Translations under genes and position numbers: made by a program | NCBI GenBank assembly: GCA_036401595.1 | Contig: DASWUM010000039.1 | Span: 1-64,000, forward strand | Origin: PSRF01 sp036401595 | Lineage (GTDB): Bacteria; Acidobacteriota; Blastocatellia; Pyrinomonadales; Pyrinomonadaceae | Length of the DNA stretch: 64,000 bases | Reading direction: 5' to 3' | Shown: piece by piece, positions 8,942 through 18,086 of the stretch | Numbering within the stretch: position 1 is the first letter of the stretch | Layout of the letters: every line of letters begins with the position of its first letter | Notes under the pieces: generated by a model | Databases searched by the model: none | What the model was told of the DNA's origin: nothing | What the model saw: the letters and a program-made list of their open reading frames with translations, nothing else

Positions 8942-9808
8942 ATGAACTGCTTCACTAGTAGCTCCAGCGGGCCAGGTGATCGGACGGAGCTGAAGGCTGT
9001 TCTGATTGCGCTGTTGTCGACTGTTCTATTTATCGGCTTTCTCACCTTCGTCTTTCGGTTGGCTAAACGAGACAATATCGTAGTGTCGACTCACAGGCGA
9101 TTCGTCGTAGCCGATCAAGCGCGTCCACCTCTCGTTGACGTTCCCGTGACGGAATCGACCGTCGAAACGCAGTTGCCGCCGCTACCGCCGGATGGAAACG
9201 AGCCGTATCGCTTTGTGCCCGCAGTTTTCAGCGGCATTGATTTTGGCAATCGATCGTACGGAACTTACACTTTTATAGATGGCAAACACATTGAGCTCGA
9301 GCTGGTGGCTGGCCAATTTCGACTATTCCTGGAGCAAAAGCATTATTTCAATATCCGCGACGTCTTTTACGCGGATGTAACGGGCGATTCGAAACCGGAG
9401 GCGATTGTCAGGCTTTCTCATCTTCGCTGTATCTACACGTGTGATGGCGCCGCGGATCTCTTCTACATTTACGCGCTCGACAAAGGTGTTCTCACGGAAA
9501 TCTTCAATTACGAAACAGGTAACGCCGATTCCGGCTGTGGATTGAAGTCTTTCAAAGCCAGGAAACAACAAGTGTCTTTGGAGATGTTCGGCGAGTGCCC
9601 GAGCCTTGTAGACATTCCGCAGGCCGCGAAGTCAGTCGTAGTCGATCGAGTTACTCGATTGGAGTTTCGGTACGAGGGAGACCGTTTTGTTCAGCGTCGG
9701 AAACGAATTTTCCCGATAACCTCAGGCAGCGATGTGAATTACGGTACCGAGATCCAGATCGGAGATAATCCCGGAGTATATAGCGCCGTCAGTTCGGCGA
9801 TCAATTAA
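8942..9808 (+). CDS. Membrane-anchored unknown with FG-GAP-like motif
   Basis: 288 residues from ATG 8942 (GGCGGTG about 11 bases upstream). Residues about 17-40 (AVLIALLSTVLFIGFLTFVF) form a signal anchor, so the remainder is periplasmic. The segment ADVTGDSKPEAIVRL has the D-x-[TND]-G-D spacing of calcium-binding FG-GAP/integrin-type repeats. Two Cys pairs (CIYTC, and a later C...C) suggest a disulphide-stabilised domain. It ends seven bases before the convergent aldehyde dehydrogenase stop. Two other genes here (31131 and 53606) share the same motif type. Function not recognised. Confidence 0.7.
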   Translation: MNCFTSSSSGPGDRTELKAVLIALLSTVLFIGFLTFVFRLAKRDNIVVSTHRRFVVADQARPPLVDVPVTESTVETQLPPLPPDGNEPYRFVPAVFSGIDFGNRSYGTYTFIDGKHIELELVAGQFRLFLEQKHYFNIRDVFYADVTGDSKPEAIVRLSHLRCIYTCDGAADLFYIYALDKGVLTEIFNYETGNADSGCGLKSFKARKQQVSLEMFGECPSLVDIPQAAKSVVVDRVTRLEFRYEGDRFVQRRKRIFPITSGSDVNYGTEIQIGDNPGVYSAVSSAIN

Positions 9809-9814
9809 TCCGCC

Positions 9815-11269
9815 TCATTGCGCATAACGTAGGTACACGGTGCGCGTCTCCGAATAAAAATCGATTGCTTGTGGGCCTTGCTCGCGCATGCCGTAGCTCG
9901 ACTCCTTTGTCCCGCCAAACGGAAGCTGATACTCAACTCCGGCCGTCGGCAGATTCACAGTGATCAAGCCGGCTTCGATCCTTTCGATAAACTGATGAAC
10001 GCGCGTCAGATCTCTGGAAACAATCGACGCCGAAAGCCCAAAACGAACACCATTCGCAATCTCCATCGCGTTCTCGAAGTCTTCCGCGATCATCAGACCA
10101 AGCACTGGACCAAAGACTTCTTCCTGCGCGATGCGCATGTCTGGCGTCACACCCGCAAAAATTGTCGGTTCGATAAAGTATCCTTTGTCGTAGTCGCCGC
10201 CGGCTAGACGACTGCCGCCACACAGCAACTCCGCGCCTTCTTCTTTCGCGATCCGGATGTAGTCCAGATCGGTTTCGAGTTGATTTCCATCGACAGCCGG
10301 ACCGATCTGAACACCTGGCTGCAATCCGTTTCCGACTTTTAATGCTCGTGTCTTCTCGATCAGCAGTTGGACCAGTGATTCGTAGATCGGACGCTCGATA
10401 ATTGCTCGACTGCACGCCGTACACTTCTGTCCGGTTGAAAAGAAAGCGCCGTTGATCAGAATGTCGGCAGCGTAATTCAGATCCGAATCTTTCAGGACGA
10501 TGGTTGGGTTTTTGCCACCCATTTCGAGTTGGACGCGTAGTTTTCTGTCTGAAACTTTGCGATAGAGCGCATCGCCAACCGAAGTCGAGCCCGTGAACGA
10601 GATGGCATTGATTGCGGCATTACTCGTTAATGCATCGCCAACCGAACCACCACTGCCAGTGATGTAGTTGATAACTCCTTTGGGAATACCGGCTTCGTGA
10701 AGCGCTTCGACGAGTCGAAACGAACTCAGCGGTGCAAGTGAAGCGGGTTTGATTACGACCGTATTTCCCGCGACCAATGCGGGTGCGATCTTCCAGGCCG
10801 GAATTGCCGAGGGAAAGTTCCATGGCGTGATCAAAGCAACAGTGCCGAGTGGTTTTCGGATCGTGTAACAGAGAACCTGGGGACGTTCTGACGGTACGTT
10901 GATACTGAATTGACGCGCGCCTTCGCCGCCGAAATAACGAAAGATATTGATTGCGCGGGTAACTTCACCGATTGCCTCGGGAAGTGTTTTTCCTTCTTCA
11001 CGCGTCATCTCCTCGCCGAGTTGCGGCAACTTTTCCGCAAGCAGCTCGGCGGCCTTGAAAAGATACTCACCTCGTTTGGTGGCAGGCGTCGCAACCCACT
11101 GCTCCTGTGCCGCCACTGCGGCAGCACACGCGTCAGCCACATCCGCTTCGTTTGAAGATTGAAACGTCCCCACCACCTCGTCGATATTCGCCGGATTAAT
11201 ATTCGGAAACGTCTTTCCCGATCGGCTCTCCACAAACTCGCCATTTACATAGTTTCGAAACGCCTTCAC
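9815..11269 (-). CDS. Aldehyde dehydrogenase, probably 2,5-dioxovalerate (alpha-ketoglutaric semialdehyde) type
   Basis: 484 residues, the usual length for the NAD(P)+-dependent aldehyde dehydrogenase superfamily. GTG start with a strong AAGGAGAT ribosome binding site. Visible catalytic elements: PWNFP (N151), LEMGGKNP (general base E249) and FFSTGQKC (nucleophile C283). Overall it resembles Bacillus YcbD/GucD-type enzymes that oxidise alpha-ketoglutaric semialdehyde to 2-oxoglutarate in sugar-acid or hydroxyproline breakdown. The subfamily is judged by impression, and no sugar-acid genes are next to it. The next gene downstream is convergent. Confidence 0.85.
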   Translation of the reverse strand: MKAFRNYVNGEFVESRSGKTFPNINPANIDEVVGTFQSSNEADVADACAAAVAAQEQWVATPATKRGEYLFKAAELLAEKLPQLGEEMTREEGKTLPEAIGEVTRAINIFRYFGGEGARQFSINVPSERPQVLCYTIRKPLGTVALITPWNFPSAIPAWKIAPALVAGNTVVIKPASLAPLSSFRLVEALHEAGIPKGVINYITGSGGSVGDALTSNAAINAISFTGSTSVGDALYRKVSDRKLRVQLEMGGKNPTIVLKDSDLNYAADILINGAFFSTGQKCTACSRAIIERPIYESLVQLLIEKTRALKVGNGLQPGVQIGPAVDGNQLETDLDYIRIAKEEGAELLCGGSRLAGGDYDKGYFIEPTIFAGVTPDMRIAQEEVFGPVLGLMIAEDFENAMEIANGVRFGLSASIVSRDLTRVHQFIERIEAGLITVNLPTAGVEYQLPFGGTKESSYGMREQGPQAIDFYSETRTVYLRYAQ

Positions 11270-11285
11270 TGAGATCTCCTTCTTC

Positions 11286-11307
11286 TTTATGTGCCTTTTG
11301 TGGCTTA
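11286..11307. repeat. Family B half repeat at the amidohydrolase stop
   Basis: On the minus strand the amidohydrolase stop TAA runs straight into GCCACAAAAGGCACATAAAG, a family B arm. It separates this gene from the aldehyde dehydrogenase ribosome binding site. Confidence 0.6.
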
Positions 11308-12726
11308 TTCTTTATCAAGCGCGTGTTGAAATCGAGGCGCAATCTCATCAAGCCATTTGTTCAGTTCTTCCTGTGAATAGTATTTCCCTTTAAGCATCAC
11401 ACCCACACGTTTCTGCGTGTTGGCGACGTCTTCGAGCGGATTGGCATCGAGCAGGACCAGATCGGCGCGCTTGTGCTTTTCGATCGTACCGGTCCTGTTA
11501 AGAGTTCCAAAGAAGAGCGCCGGATTGCGCGTCGCAGCTTCGAGCGCTGCATAATTCGAGAGTCCGGCGTCGCGTAGATCGACCATTTCGAGATGTAACG
11601 TGTAGCCGTATAACAGCAGCCATTCGGGCGTGTCGGAACCAGCCATCACGTGGCCGCCGGCGTCGTAGATCGCTTTAACGATCTTGTTTCTGATTGCGAT
11701 GTACTTCTCGCGCTTTTCGATAGGCGCGGCTGTCGCGAGGTATCTCTTGCTCACCGCCATCCACTGATCGACAACCTTCTGCGGATAAAAACGAATATCA
11801 GGTTGAGTCTTGAACGACTCTTCCGATCTGCCTTTGCCGAAAGTGAACTTGAAGAGGTGTAAAGTCGGGGTTGAAAATGGATTTGCTACTACTGTCGCAC
11901 GCGCGATTTCCGGGATCTTACTCTCGTCGATGTAGTCGATACTCTCCCAGTTCTTTGGATTGTAAAGATAGATGTCTGATACAGAGCCTTTGACGGGTGC
12001 AGACTCCGGCAGCAGCGCCTCGAGATACGAATCGAGATGTTCGATCTGCTGCTTTGCCTTCAACGCTCGTGCGAGACCGACAGAGCGACTATCGGCATGG
12101 CCCACAACGCGAATATTCTGTTTCAGGGCTTCATCGACGATTGCTTCGTAGACTTCAGGTTTCAGAAAAGTCGTGACCTTGATGAAGTCGTAGCCGTCTT
12201 TTCTTGATTTGATGACCGCCTCGCGTGCTTCAGCCTCCGTTGTCACAACGTACGCGTTACTTGATTTCCTGCCGGTGAATTGCGGGCTCGCGGCATAAAT
12301 GGTGGGCGCGACAATTTCCTGATTCACACTCTTGCTGCGCAGCGTCAATTGCATCGGCGTGCCCGTCATCAGACGGATCGTCGTGACGCCGTGTGCAACC
12401 ATGATTTTGAATTCGTCTTCGGCGAATCTTGCTGGAAACTCGTCGTCAGTGAAAAGATGGACGTGCATATCCGTCAGCCCGGGAATGAGGTACTTGCCGG
12501 CGCCGTCGATCTTTTGCGCGTCTTTCGGTACCTTGATTCGCTTCGCGTCACCGATCTGCGCAATCGTGCCGTTACGCACGATGACGGTTTGATGGGGCAC
12601 GATGCGTTCCTTATCCATCGGGATCACGTTGACGTCTACGAATGCGACGACGGGGGCTGCTTGAATCACAAACGGCAGAGATAGCAGCAGGAGGCAGAGA
12701 AGAATAATCTTTCGGGTCATGGTCAT
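11305..12726 (-). CDS. Secreted amidohydrolase (imidazolonepropionase-like)
   Basis: 473 residues from the ATG at 12726; the frame extends to a TTG at 12741. The N-terminus (MTMTRKIILLCLLLLSLP) is a signal peptide ending near IQA-AP, so the enzyme is periplasmic or secreted. GLTDMHVHLF carries the HxH metal ligands of the amidohydrolase TIM barrel, VVGHADSRS and MAGSDTPEW supply the later His and the catalytic Asp, and the C-terminal HKRADLVLLDANPLED strand is typical of the superfamily's composite beta domain. Related acidobacterial proteins are annotated as prolidase- or imidazolonepropionase-like. The substrate cannot be named. Confidence 0.85.
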   Translation of the reverse strand: MTMTRKIILLCLLLLSLPFVIQAAPVVAFVDVNVIPMDKERIVPHQTVIVRNGTIAQIGDAKRIKVPKDAQKIDGAGKYLIPGLTDMHVHLFTDDEFPARFAEDEFKIMVAHGVTTIRLMTGTPMQLTLRSKSVNQEIVAPTIYAASPQFTGRKSSNAYVVTTEAEAREAVIKSRKDGYDFIKVTTFLKPEVYEAIVDEALKQNIRVVGHADSRSVGLARALKAKQQIEHLDSYLEALLPESAPVKGSVSDIYLYNPKNWESIDYIDESKIPEIARATVVANPFSTPTLHLFKFTFGKGRSEESFKTQPDIRFYPQKVVDQWMAVSKRYLATAAPIEKREKYIAIRNKIVKAIYDAGGHVMAGSDTPEWLLLYGYTLHLEMVDLRDAGLSNYAALEAATRNPALFFGTLNRTGTIEKHKRADLVLLDANPLEDVANTQKRVGVMLKGKYYSQEELNKWLDEIAPRFQHALDKE

Positions 12727-12752
12727 GGCATCGTAAACCAATTCCGGTTTTG

Positions 12753-12786
12753 TTGACAGGATGTACAGGATGTTTCAGGATACAGG
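12753..12786. repeat. Short tandem CAGGAT repeat
   Basis: Three CAGGAT words at 12757, 12766 and 12776 with 9-10 base spacing, in the gap between divergent genes. The pattern resembles fragments of other dispersed intergenic repeats. No function is apparent. Confidence 0.4.
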
Positions 12787-12802
12787 TCCACGGAGCAATT
12801 CT

Positions 12803-13666
12803 ATGGACGACCCCGAGAAAACATTAATCCTGGAAGACACTGCCGAGAAAACGCAAAAGCTCCCACGTCTTGATACCGGCCCAATCAAAACCGATGTGGA
12901 GAAGAAGCAGGAAGACTTTCGTCGCGGTCAGAGTAAAATCCTGCACCGCATTGCGGCAAACGCGCCGCTGAGCGAGATTCTCGAGCGTCTGGTGTTACTG
13001 ATCGAAGCGCAGTCGCCCGGCATGCTCTGTTCGGTGTTGCTGCTAAGTGACGACGGCGATCATGTTCGCCACGGCGCTGCGCCCAGTCTTCCGAAAGAAT
13101 ACGTAGCCGCAATCGACGGCGCCGCGATCGGACCAAAGCACGGATCGTGCGGCACTGCGATGTATCGTGGCGAACCGGTTGTTGTTACCGATATTGCTGT
13201 CGATCCACTCTGGGATGACTTCCGTGAGCTGGCGATGGGAAACGGCCTCCGCGCCTGCTGGTCGACGCCGATTCTTTCGGGCCGCGGCAAAGTTCTCGGC
13301 TCGTTTGCGATGTACTACAAGGAGCCGCGCACACCTACCGGCGACGAAGCAGATCTGACTGAAGTCGCAACGCGAATCGCAGGGCTGGCAATCGATCATC
13401 ACGCCGCGAAAGAGATACTCGCGCGAACTCAGGCGCAACTCGCCCAGGCGTCGTACGCAGCCGATAAAGGCAAAGCAGCACTCTCGAGTACCGACGAAAT
13501 CAGTCAACAACTCCAGGCGATGGTCGCCGTCGCAAAGCATTGCCTCGAGATGCTCGATGAGGATAAACCGGAGATTGCGAACTTTCGTGGGCCACTCACA
13601 AACATCGCCACGCACGGACGGCAGGCGCTCGAAGTCATTGCTCGAATTCGATCTTCGCAAAACTAA
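12803..13666 (+). CDS. GAF-domain sensor/regulatory protein
   Basis: 287 residues from the ATG at 12803 (GGAG about 10 bases upstream); the frame is open from 12761. Residues about 45-200 form a GAF domain, with the family's GSCGTA (IGPKHGSCGTAMYRGE), DIAVDPLWDDFRELA and CWSTPILSGRGKVLGSFAMYY blocks. The C-terminal part (about 205-285) is helical and probably coiled coil. No kinase, cyclase or DNA-binding domain follows, so it would act through a partner or by small-ligand sensing. The stop is followed at once by a family A inverted repeat. Confidence 0.85.
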   Translation: MDDPEKTLILEDTAEKTQKLPRLDTGPIKTDVEKKQEDFRRGQSKILHRIAANAPLSEILERLVLLIEAQSPGMLCSVLLLSDDGDHVRHGAAPSLPKEYVAAIDGAAIGPKHGSCGTAMYRGEPVVVTDIAVDPLWDDFRELAMGNGLRACWSTPILSGRGKVLGSFAMYYKEPRTPTGDEADLTEVATRIAGLAIDHHAAKEILARTQAQLAQASYAADKGKAALSSTDEISQQLQAMVAVAKHCLEMLDEDKPEIANFRGPLTNIATHGRQALEVIARIRSSQN

Positions 13667-13715
13667 TCCACAGATTCCACAGATTTCGATTTATTAATCT
13701 CCGTAATCTGCGGAT
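13666..13715. repeat. Family A inverted repeat after the GAF gene
   Basis: Arms 13666-13685 (ATCCACAGATTCCACAGATT) and 13696-13715 pair at 16 of 20 positions around a 10-base loop. The left arm begins within the TAA stop of the GAF gene, and the right arm ends just before the AGGAG ribosome binding site of the next gene. Confidence 0.75.
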
Positions 13716-13730
13716 AGGAGAAACTGCAAA

Positions 13731-14672
13731 ATGAAGCTTTGCATGACCTCGATTCTGCTTATTGTCATCAACATTTGCACTCAAGCCCAACAAAAGCCTT
13801 GTCTGACAGCCTCGAAGTTTGGACCTGAAGATCAGATCGGCAATCTGAATTACGTCACGCCGGCCAAGACGCTCGCAGCGACGAAACTCGTGACCAAGGG
13901 CAAAACTTATCGCCTCGGGATCGAGACGAACAAAGACACGCCCGCATATCCGCCGCGCACGTTTGCTGTCACGATCGTTCAGCCCGGTCAAACGGCTGGC
14001 GGTTCGCTTGGCCCAACAAAAACAACCTATAACGACGACCTCATCAACGGTTGGGCCGGCATCGGCACGCAGCTCGACGGCCTGGGCCACATCGGCATCG
14101 ACAGTCTTTATTACAACTGCAACAAGGCCGCCGATTTCGCCATGACGGATGGACTGAAGAAACTCGGCGTCGAGCATGTACCCGCGGTTGCAACGCGCGG
14201 TATCCTGCTCGACATGGCCGGCTACTTCAACACCGACATCGTCAAAGAGGGAACTGCGTTCAATCGCGCCGAGATCGAAGGCGCGATGAAGCGACAGGGT
14301 ATCAAGGCGATCGAGAAAGGCGATGTCGTGCTGTTCTATACAGGTTGGCTCAAACTGCTCGGTAAAGACAACAAGCGTTATGCTGCCGCTGGACCAGGCC
14401 TCGGTCGCGATGGCGCGAAGTATCTTGCTTCGCTCGAAGTGGCGATTATCGGCTCCGACACGTGGGCGTTTGAGGCGCTTCCGTTTGAAAAAGACGCGGG
14501 AGTGTTTGAGGTCCATCAGATTTTGATTCCGCTCAACGGCATTCACATACTCGAAAATGCCAACACCGAAGAGATGGTCAAAGATCAGGCGTGGGAGTTT
14601 CTTTTCACGCTTGGCGCAGCGCGCATCACCGGCGGTGTGCAGTCGATTGTTAATCCTGTCGCCATCAGATAA
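13731..14672 (+). CDS. Secreted cyclase / kynurenine formamidase-like hydrolase
   Basis: 313 residues with a clear ribosome binding site (AGGAG). Residues 1-19 (MKLCMTSILLIVINICTQA) are a signal peptide. GTQLDGLGHIGIDS corresponds to the metal-binding HxGTHxDxPxH block of the Cyclase family (PF04199; kynurenine formamidase KynB is a member). The first His positions are replaced here (GIGTQLDGLGH), as in the longer secreted branch. Members are Mn/Zn hydrolases of amides or cyclic products. The S9 peptidase starts 12 bases downstream, implying one operon. The exact substrate is unknown. Confidence 0.8.
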   Translation: MKLCMTSILLIVINICTQAQQKPCLTASKFGPEDQIGNLNYVTPAKTLAATKLVTKGKTYRLGIETNKDTPAYPPRTFAVTIVQPGQTAGGSLGPTKTTYNDDLINGWAGIGTQLDGLGHIGIDSLYYNCNKAADFAMTDGLKKLGVEHVPAVATRGILLDMAGYFNTDIVKEGTAFNRAEIEGAMKRQGIKAIEKGDVVLFYTGWLKLLGKDNKRYAAAGPGLGRDGAKYLASLEVAIIGSDTWAFEALPFEKDAGVFEVHQILIPLNGIHILENANTEEMVKDQAWEFLFTLGAARITGGVQSIVNPVAIR

Positions 14673-14684
14673 GGGAGACGCTCG

Positions 14685-16964
14685 ATGAAAGAATCACGCG
14701 GTGTTCGTGTTGCGAAGATTCTGGTTTTGCTGGCGACTGTTTCCGTTTGCAGCTTCGCGCAGGGTACGGCGGTAGATTACGACCGTGCTGGTCGTTTGAA
14801 AGCGAAGTATGAAGCGGCGGTTATCGATGTCTCCGGGCCCGCAACGTGGATTGGCAACACGCACCGGTTCTGGTACCGGAAACTGTCGCGTACCATGTAT
14901 ATCTACATGATCTTCGACGCCGACACGTCGCAGAAGAATGCCGCATTCGATCACGACAAGATTGCCGCGTCGCTTTCAAAACTCACCGGAAATACTTACA
15001 AAGCGCAGGATCTACAGTTAACGCAGTTGAGGTTCGACAATGGCGTGACGTCGTTCAACGCCAGCGTTGATGGTACTGCAGTCCGTTGCACGATCTCCGA
15101 CTCTGTTTGTACGAAGACCGAGTTTCCGACACGGCCGCCTGGTCCTGTTAGATCGCCCGACAATAAATGGGAAGCGCTAATCATTAACTATAACCTCGTA
15201 ATTCGTGGCGTCGACGCAAAGGATCCGATCGTGCTCAGCACAGACGGTTCAGAGGGGAATGCGTACAACGCGCGCTCGATCGTTTGGTCGCCTGACTCAA
15301 CAAAGATCGCCGCCTATCGCGTGCGTCCTGGTTACAAGCGCGAGGTGCGTTACATCGAATCGTCGCCTGAAGATCAGGTGCAGCCAAAGTACACGTCGAT
15401 CATTTATGCGAAGCCGGGCGACGTGCTCGATCTCGAGCAGCCGGTTTTGTTTGACATCGTAGCTCGCAAGCAAATCGCGATCGATAATGCTCTGTTTCCG
15501 AATCCATACGAGATCACCGATCCGGCGTGGCGAAAAGACAGCCAGGCGTTTACGTTTGAATACAACCAGCGTGGTCATCAGGTTTACCGCGTGATCGAAG
15601 TCAACGCTGCCGGCAAAGCACGTACGGTCATTTCGGACGAGCCTGCGACCTTCTTCAGTTATCGAAACGCAAACGGCAGTCTGGCCGATTCCGGTCGCCG
15701 GTATCGCTACGACGTCGGCGATGGCAGAGAAATCATCTGGATGTCAGAACGCGACGGCTGGAGTCATCTTTATCTTTACGACGGCATCACGGGCGCCGTG
15801 AAGAATCAGATCACTCGCGGTGAATGGGTCGTACGTGCTGTGCAGCGCGTTGATGAATCAAAGCGGCAGATCTGGTTCAGTGCCGGCGGCACACACGAAG
15901 GCAAAGATCCTTACTTTGCCTCGTACTATCGCATCAACTTCGACGGCTCCGGCCTGACTGAACTAACGCCGGCGGACGCAAATCACACTCTCAACTATTC
16001 GACTGACGGACAATTGTACGTGGACAATTATTCACGTCTTGATCTTCCGCCCGTGCTCGAGTTGCGCAAGACTGCTGACAACGCTCTTGTTTCAACAGTC
16101 GAAAGCAGCAACATCAATGATTTAACTAAAACCGAATGGCAAGCGCCCGAAGTCTTTACTGCGAAGGGTCGTGACGGCAAGACAGACATCTGGGGTGTGA
16201 TCGTGCGACCGTCGAACTTCGATCCCTCGAAGAAGTATCCGGTGATTGAAAACATCTATGCCGGACCGCAGGGTTCCTTTGTACCGAAGTCGTTTCTTAC
16301 GTATTCGAGCATGATGGCCCAGGCGGACATCGGTTTCGTCGTCGTGCAGATCGATGGGATGGGCACGTCAAATCGTTCGAAGGCGTTCCACGACGTGGCG
16401 TGGAAGAATCTTGGCGATGCAGGATTTCCCGACCGGATTCTGTGGCACAAAGCAGTGGCGGCGAAGTATCCGTGGTACGACATCTCACGAGTCGGCATCT
16501 ACGGTGGCTCAGCCGGCGGACAAAACGCACTTGGCGGGTTGTTGTTTCATCCGGAGTTCTACAAAGTCGCTGTGTCGTATGCGGGCTGCCACGACAATCG
16601 CATGGATAAAATCTGGTGGAACGAGCAGTGGATGAGTTGGCCGATTGGACCGCAGTATTCTGCGTCGTCAAACGTCGATAACGCTTATCGACTGCAAGGT
16701 GAGTTGCTTTTGGTTGTCGGCGAGATGGATACGAATGTCGATCCGTCGTCGACGATGCAGGTTGTGCATCAGTTAATTAAGCACAACAAGAACTTCGATC
16801 TGCTCGTGATTCCGGGAGCGAATCACGGCGCCGGCCGCAGCGATCGTTACGCCACCTACGGCGATCACAAACGCTACGATTTCTTCGTACGCCACCTTCT
16901 CGGCGTAAATCCCCCACCCTGGAACCAAGCCGCCGCTAACGCGACACAATCCGCACAAGAATAA
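14685..16964 (+). CDS. Secreted S9 family peptidase (dipeptidyl-peptidase IV-like)
   Basis: 759 residues, ribosome binding site GGGAG. The N-terminus (VAKILVLLATVSVCSFAQ) is a signal peptide. Residues about 60-490 form the beta-propeller (DPP4 N-terminal type, for example MSERDGWSHLYLYD), and the C-terminal alpha/beta hydrolase follows. The catalytic triad is visible as S609 in GIYGGSAGG, D682 in GEMDTNVD and H714 in GANHGAG. Expected role: release of N-terminal dipeptides, often X-Pro, from peptides in the periplasm. It is paired with the cyclase-like gene and converges on a prolyl iminopeptidase three bases away. Confidence 0.9.
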   Translation: MKESRGVRVAKILVLLATVSVCSFAQGTAVDYDRAGRLKAKYEAAVIDVSGPATWIGNTHRFWYRKLSRTMYIYMIFDADTSQKNAAFDHDKIAASLSKLTGNTYKAQDLQLTQLRFDNGVTSFNASVDGTAVRCTISDSVCTKTEFPTRPPGPVRSPDNKWEALIINYNLVIRGVDAKDPIVLSTDGSEGNAYNARSIVWSPDSTKIAAYRVRPGYKREVRYIESSPEDQVQPKYTSIIYAKPGDVLDLEQPVLFDIVARKQIAIDNALFPNPYEITDPAWRKDSQAFTFEYNQRGHQVYRVIEVNAAGKARTVISDEPATFFSYRNANGSLADSGRRYRYDVGDGREIIWMSERDGWSHLYLYDGITGAVKNQITRGEWVVRAVQRVDESKRQIWFSAGGTHEGKDPYFASYYRINFDGSGLTELTPADANHTLNYSTDGQLYVDNYSRLDLPPVLELRKTADNALVSTVESSNINDLTKTEWQAPEVFTAKGRDGKTDIWGVIVRPSNFDPSKKYPVIENIYAGPQGSFVPKSFLTYSSMMAQADIGFVVVQIDGMGTSNRSKAFHDVAWKNLGDAGFPDRILWHKAVAAKYPWYDISRVGIYGGSAGGQNALGGLLFHPEFYKVAVSYAGCHDNRMDKIWWNEQWMSWPIGPQYSASSNVDNAYRLQGELLLVVGEMDTNVDPSSTMQVVHQLIKHNKNFDLLVIPGANHGAGRSDRYATYGDHKRYDFFVRHLLGVNPPPWNQAAANATQSAQE

Positions 16965-16967
16965 AAC

Positions 16968-17915
16968 TTAGCGGAAACTGTCGGTGGCACGGATCAATGC
17001 GTCGGCGATGCCGGGTTCGGTGGCGGCGTGGCCGGCGTCGGGAATTATTTCGAGTTTTGCTTCGGGCCAGGCGCGATGTAGATCCCAGGCATTCATAAAC
17101 GGACAGACCATATCGTAACGACCGTGTACGATCACTGCCGGAATGTCTCGAATGCGATCGATCTGCTCGATCAGATAATTGTCAGTCTCGAAGAACGAGT
17201 TGTTAATGAAGTAATGACACTCAATCCGTGCCAGCGCGATCGCCTTCTCAGGTTCGGTAAACTCGTCGATCATCTTCTGATCCGGCAGCAGCCTTAACGC
17301 GCTTCCTTCCCAGATGGACCATGCATGCGCCGCTTCCTGGCGAATGGCGGCATCGTCGCTTGTCAGACGTCGGTAATATGCTTCGACCATGTCGCCGCGC
17401 TCAGCCTCCGGAATGATTCGCACATACTGTTCCCACGTCTCGGGAAAGATTGCGCTTGCGCCCTGATTGTCTTCGTAAAACCAGCGAATCTCCTTAGGCC
17501 GGCATAGAAAGATGCCGCGCAGGACGAGCCCGGTCACTCTTTCGGGATGCTTCTCAGCATAAGCAAGCGCGAGCGTGCTCCCCCACGAACCGCCGAACAC
17601 GAGCCACTTGTCTATTCCAAAATGTTCGCGGATCAGCTCGATGTCTGCGACCAAATGCCAGGTGGTGTTGTCTTCGAGTGATGCGTGTGGCGTGCTTCGC
17701 CCAGATCCGCGTTGTTCGAAGAGAATCACACGATATGCCTGCCTGTCGAAGAAGCGGCGGTAATCAGGGACGAGGCCTGCGCCTGGTCCACCATGCAGGA
17801 ACACGACGGGCTTGCCGTTCGGATTGCCACACTGTTCGTAATAGAGGTCATGAACTGGAGAGACGCGGATGAATCCACTGTCGTACGGTTCGATTTCGTT
17901 ATATAGGGTCCTCAT
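16968..17915 (-). CDS. pip: Proline iminopeptidase
   Basis: 315 residues from the ATG at 17915, giving the family's usual N-terminus (MRTLYNEIEPYDSGFIRV). It is an alpha/beta hydrolase that removes N-terminal proline. GGPGAG (oxyanion hole), the nucleophile motif GGSWGS in VFGGSWGSTLALAYAEKHPERV-like context, YDMVCP with the acid, and DAGHAA with the His all match classic Pip (S33). There is no signal peptide, so it is cytoplasmic and would finish digestion of Pro-containing peptides made by the adjacent S9 enzyme. No good Shine-Dalgarno is seen before the start. Confidence 0.92.
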   Translation of the reverse strand: MRTLYNEIEPYDSGFIRVSPVHDLYYEQCGNPNGKPVVFLHGGPGAGLVPDYRRFFDRQAYRVILFEQRGSGRSTPHASLEDNTTWHLVADIELIREHFGIDKWLVFGGSWGSTLALAYAEKHPERVTGLVLRGIFLCRPKEIRWFYEDNQGASAIFPETWEQYVRIIPEAERGDMVEAYYRRLTSDDAAIRQEAAHAWSIWEGSALRLLPDQKMIDEFTEPEKAIALARIECHYFINNSFFETDNYLIEQIDRIRDIPAVIVHGRYDMVCPFMNAWDLHRAWPEAKLEIIPDAGHAATEPGIADALIRATDSFR

Positions 17916-17932
17916 GTCTGTCAATATAGTCT

Positions 17933-17995
17933 GGCCGCAAGAAAGCACAAAATGCACTGAATCAGTTTTTGTGCTTTAGGTGCTTTCTTGTGGCC
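17933..17995. repeat. Family B inverted repeat between divergent genes
   Basis: Arms 17933-17957 and 17971-17995 pair at 21 of 25 positions around a 13-base loop (GGCC-CAAGAAAGCAC words). Unlike most copies it lies upstream of both flanking genes (pip and the 18087 gene), so here it cannot be a simple 3'-end terminator. Confidence 0.75.
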
Positions 17996-18086
17996 ACTGA
18001 TGGTAACCACAGCTTGCGAATGTTGGTGCTAACGTGGGCGGCCGACATTGTTCTCCATATCCTTCGCGGCAACAAAAGGAGGCACT

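Noticed and set aside
13635..14546. 303-codon minus-strand frame over the cyclase gene
   Set aside because: The plus-strand gene has signal peptide, ribosome binding site and family motifs. The antisense frame is a codon-bias shadow.
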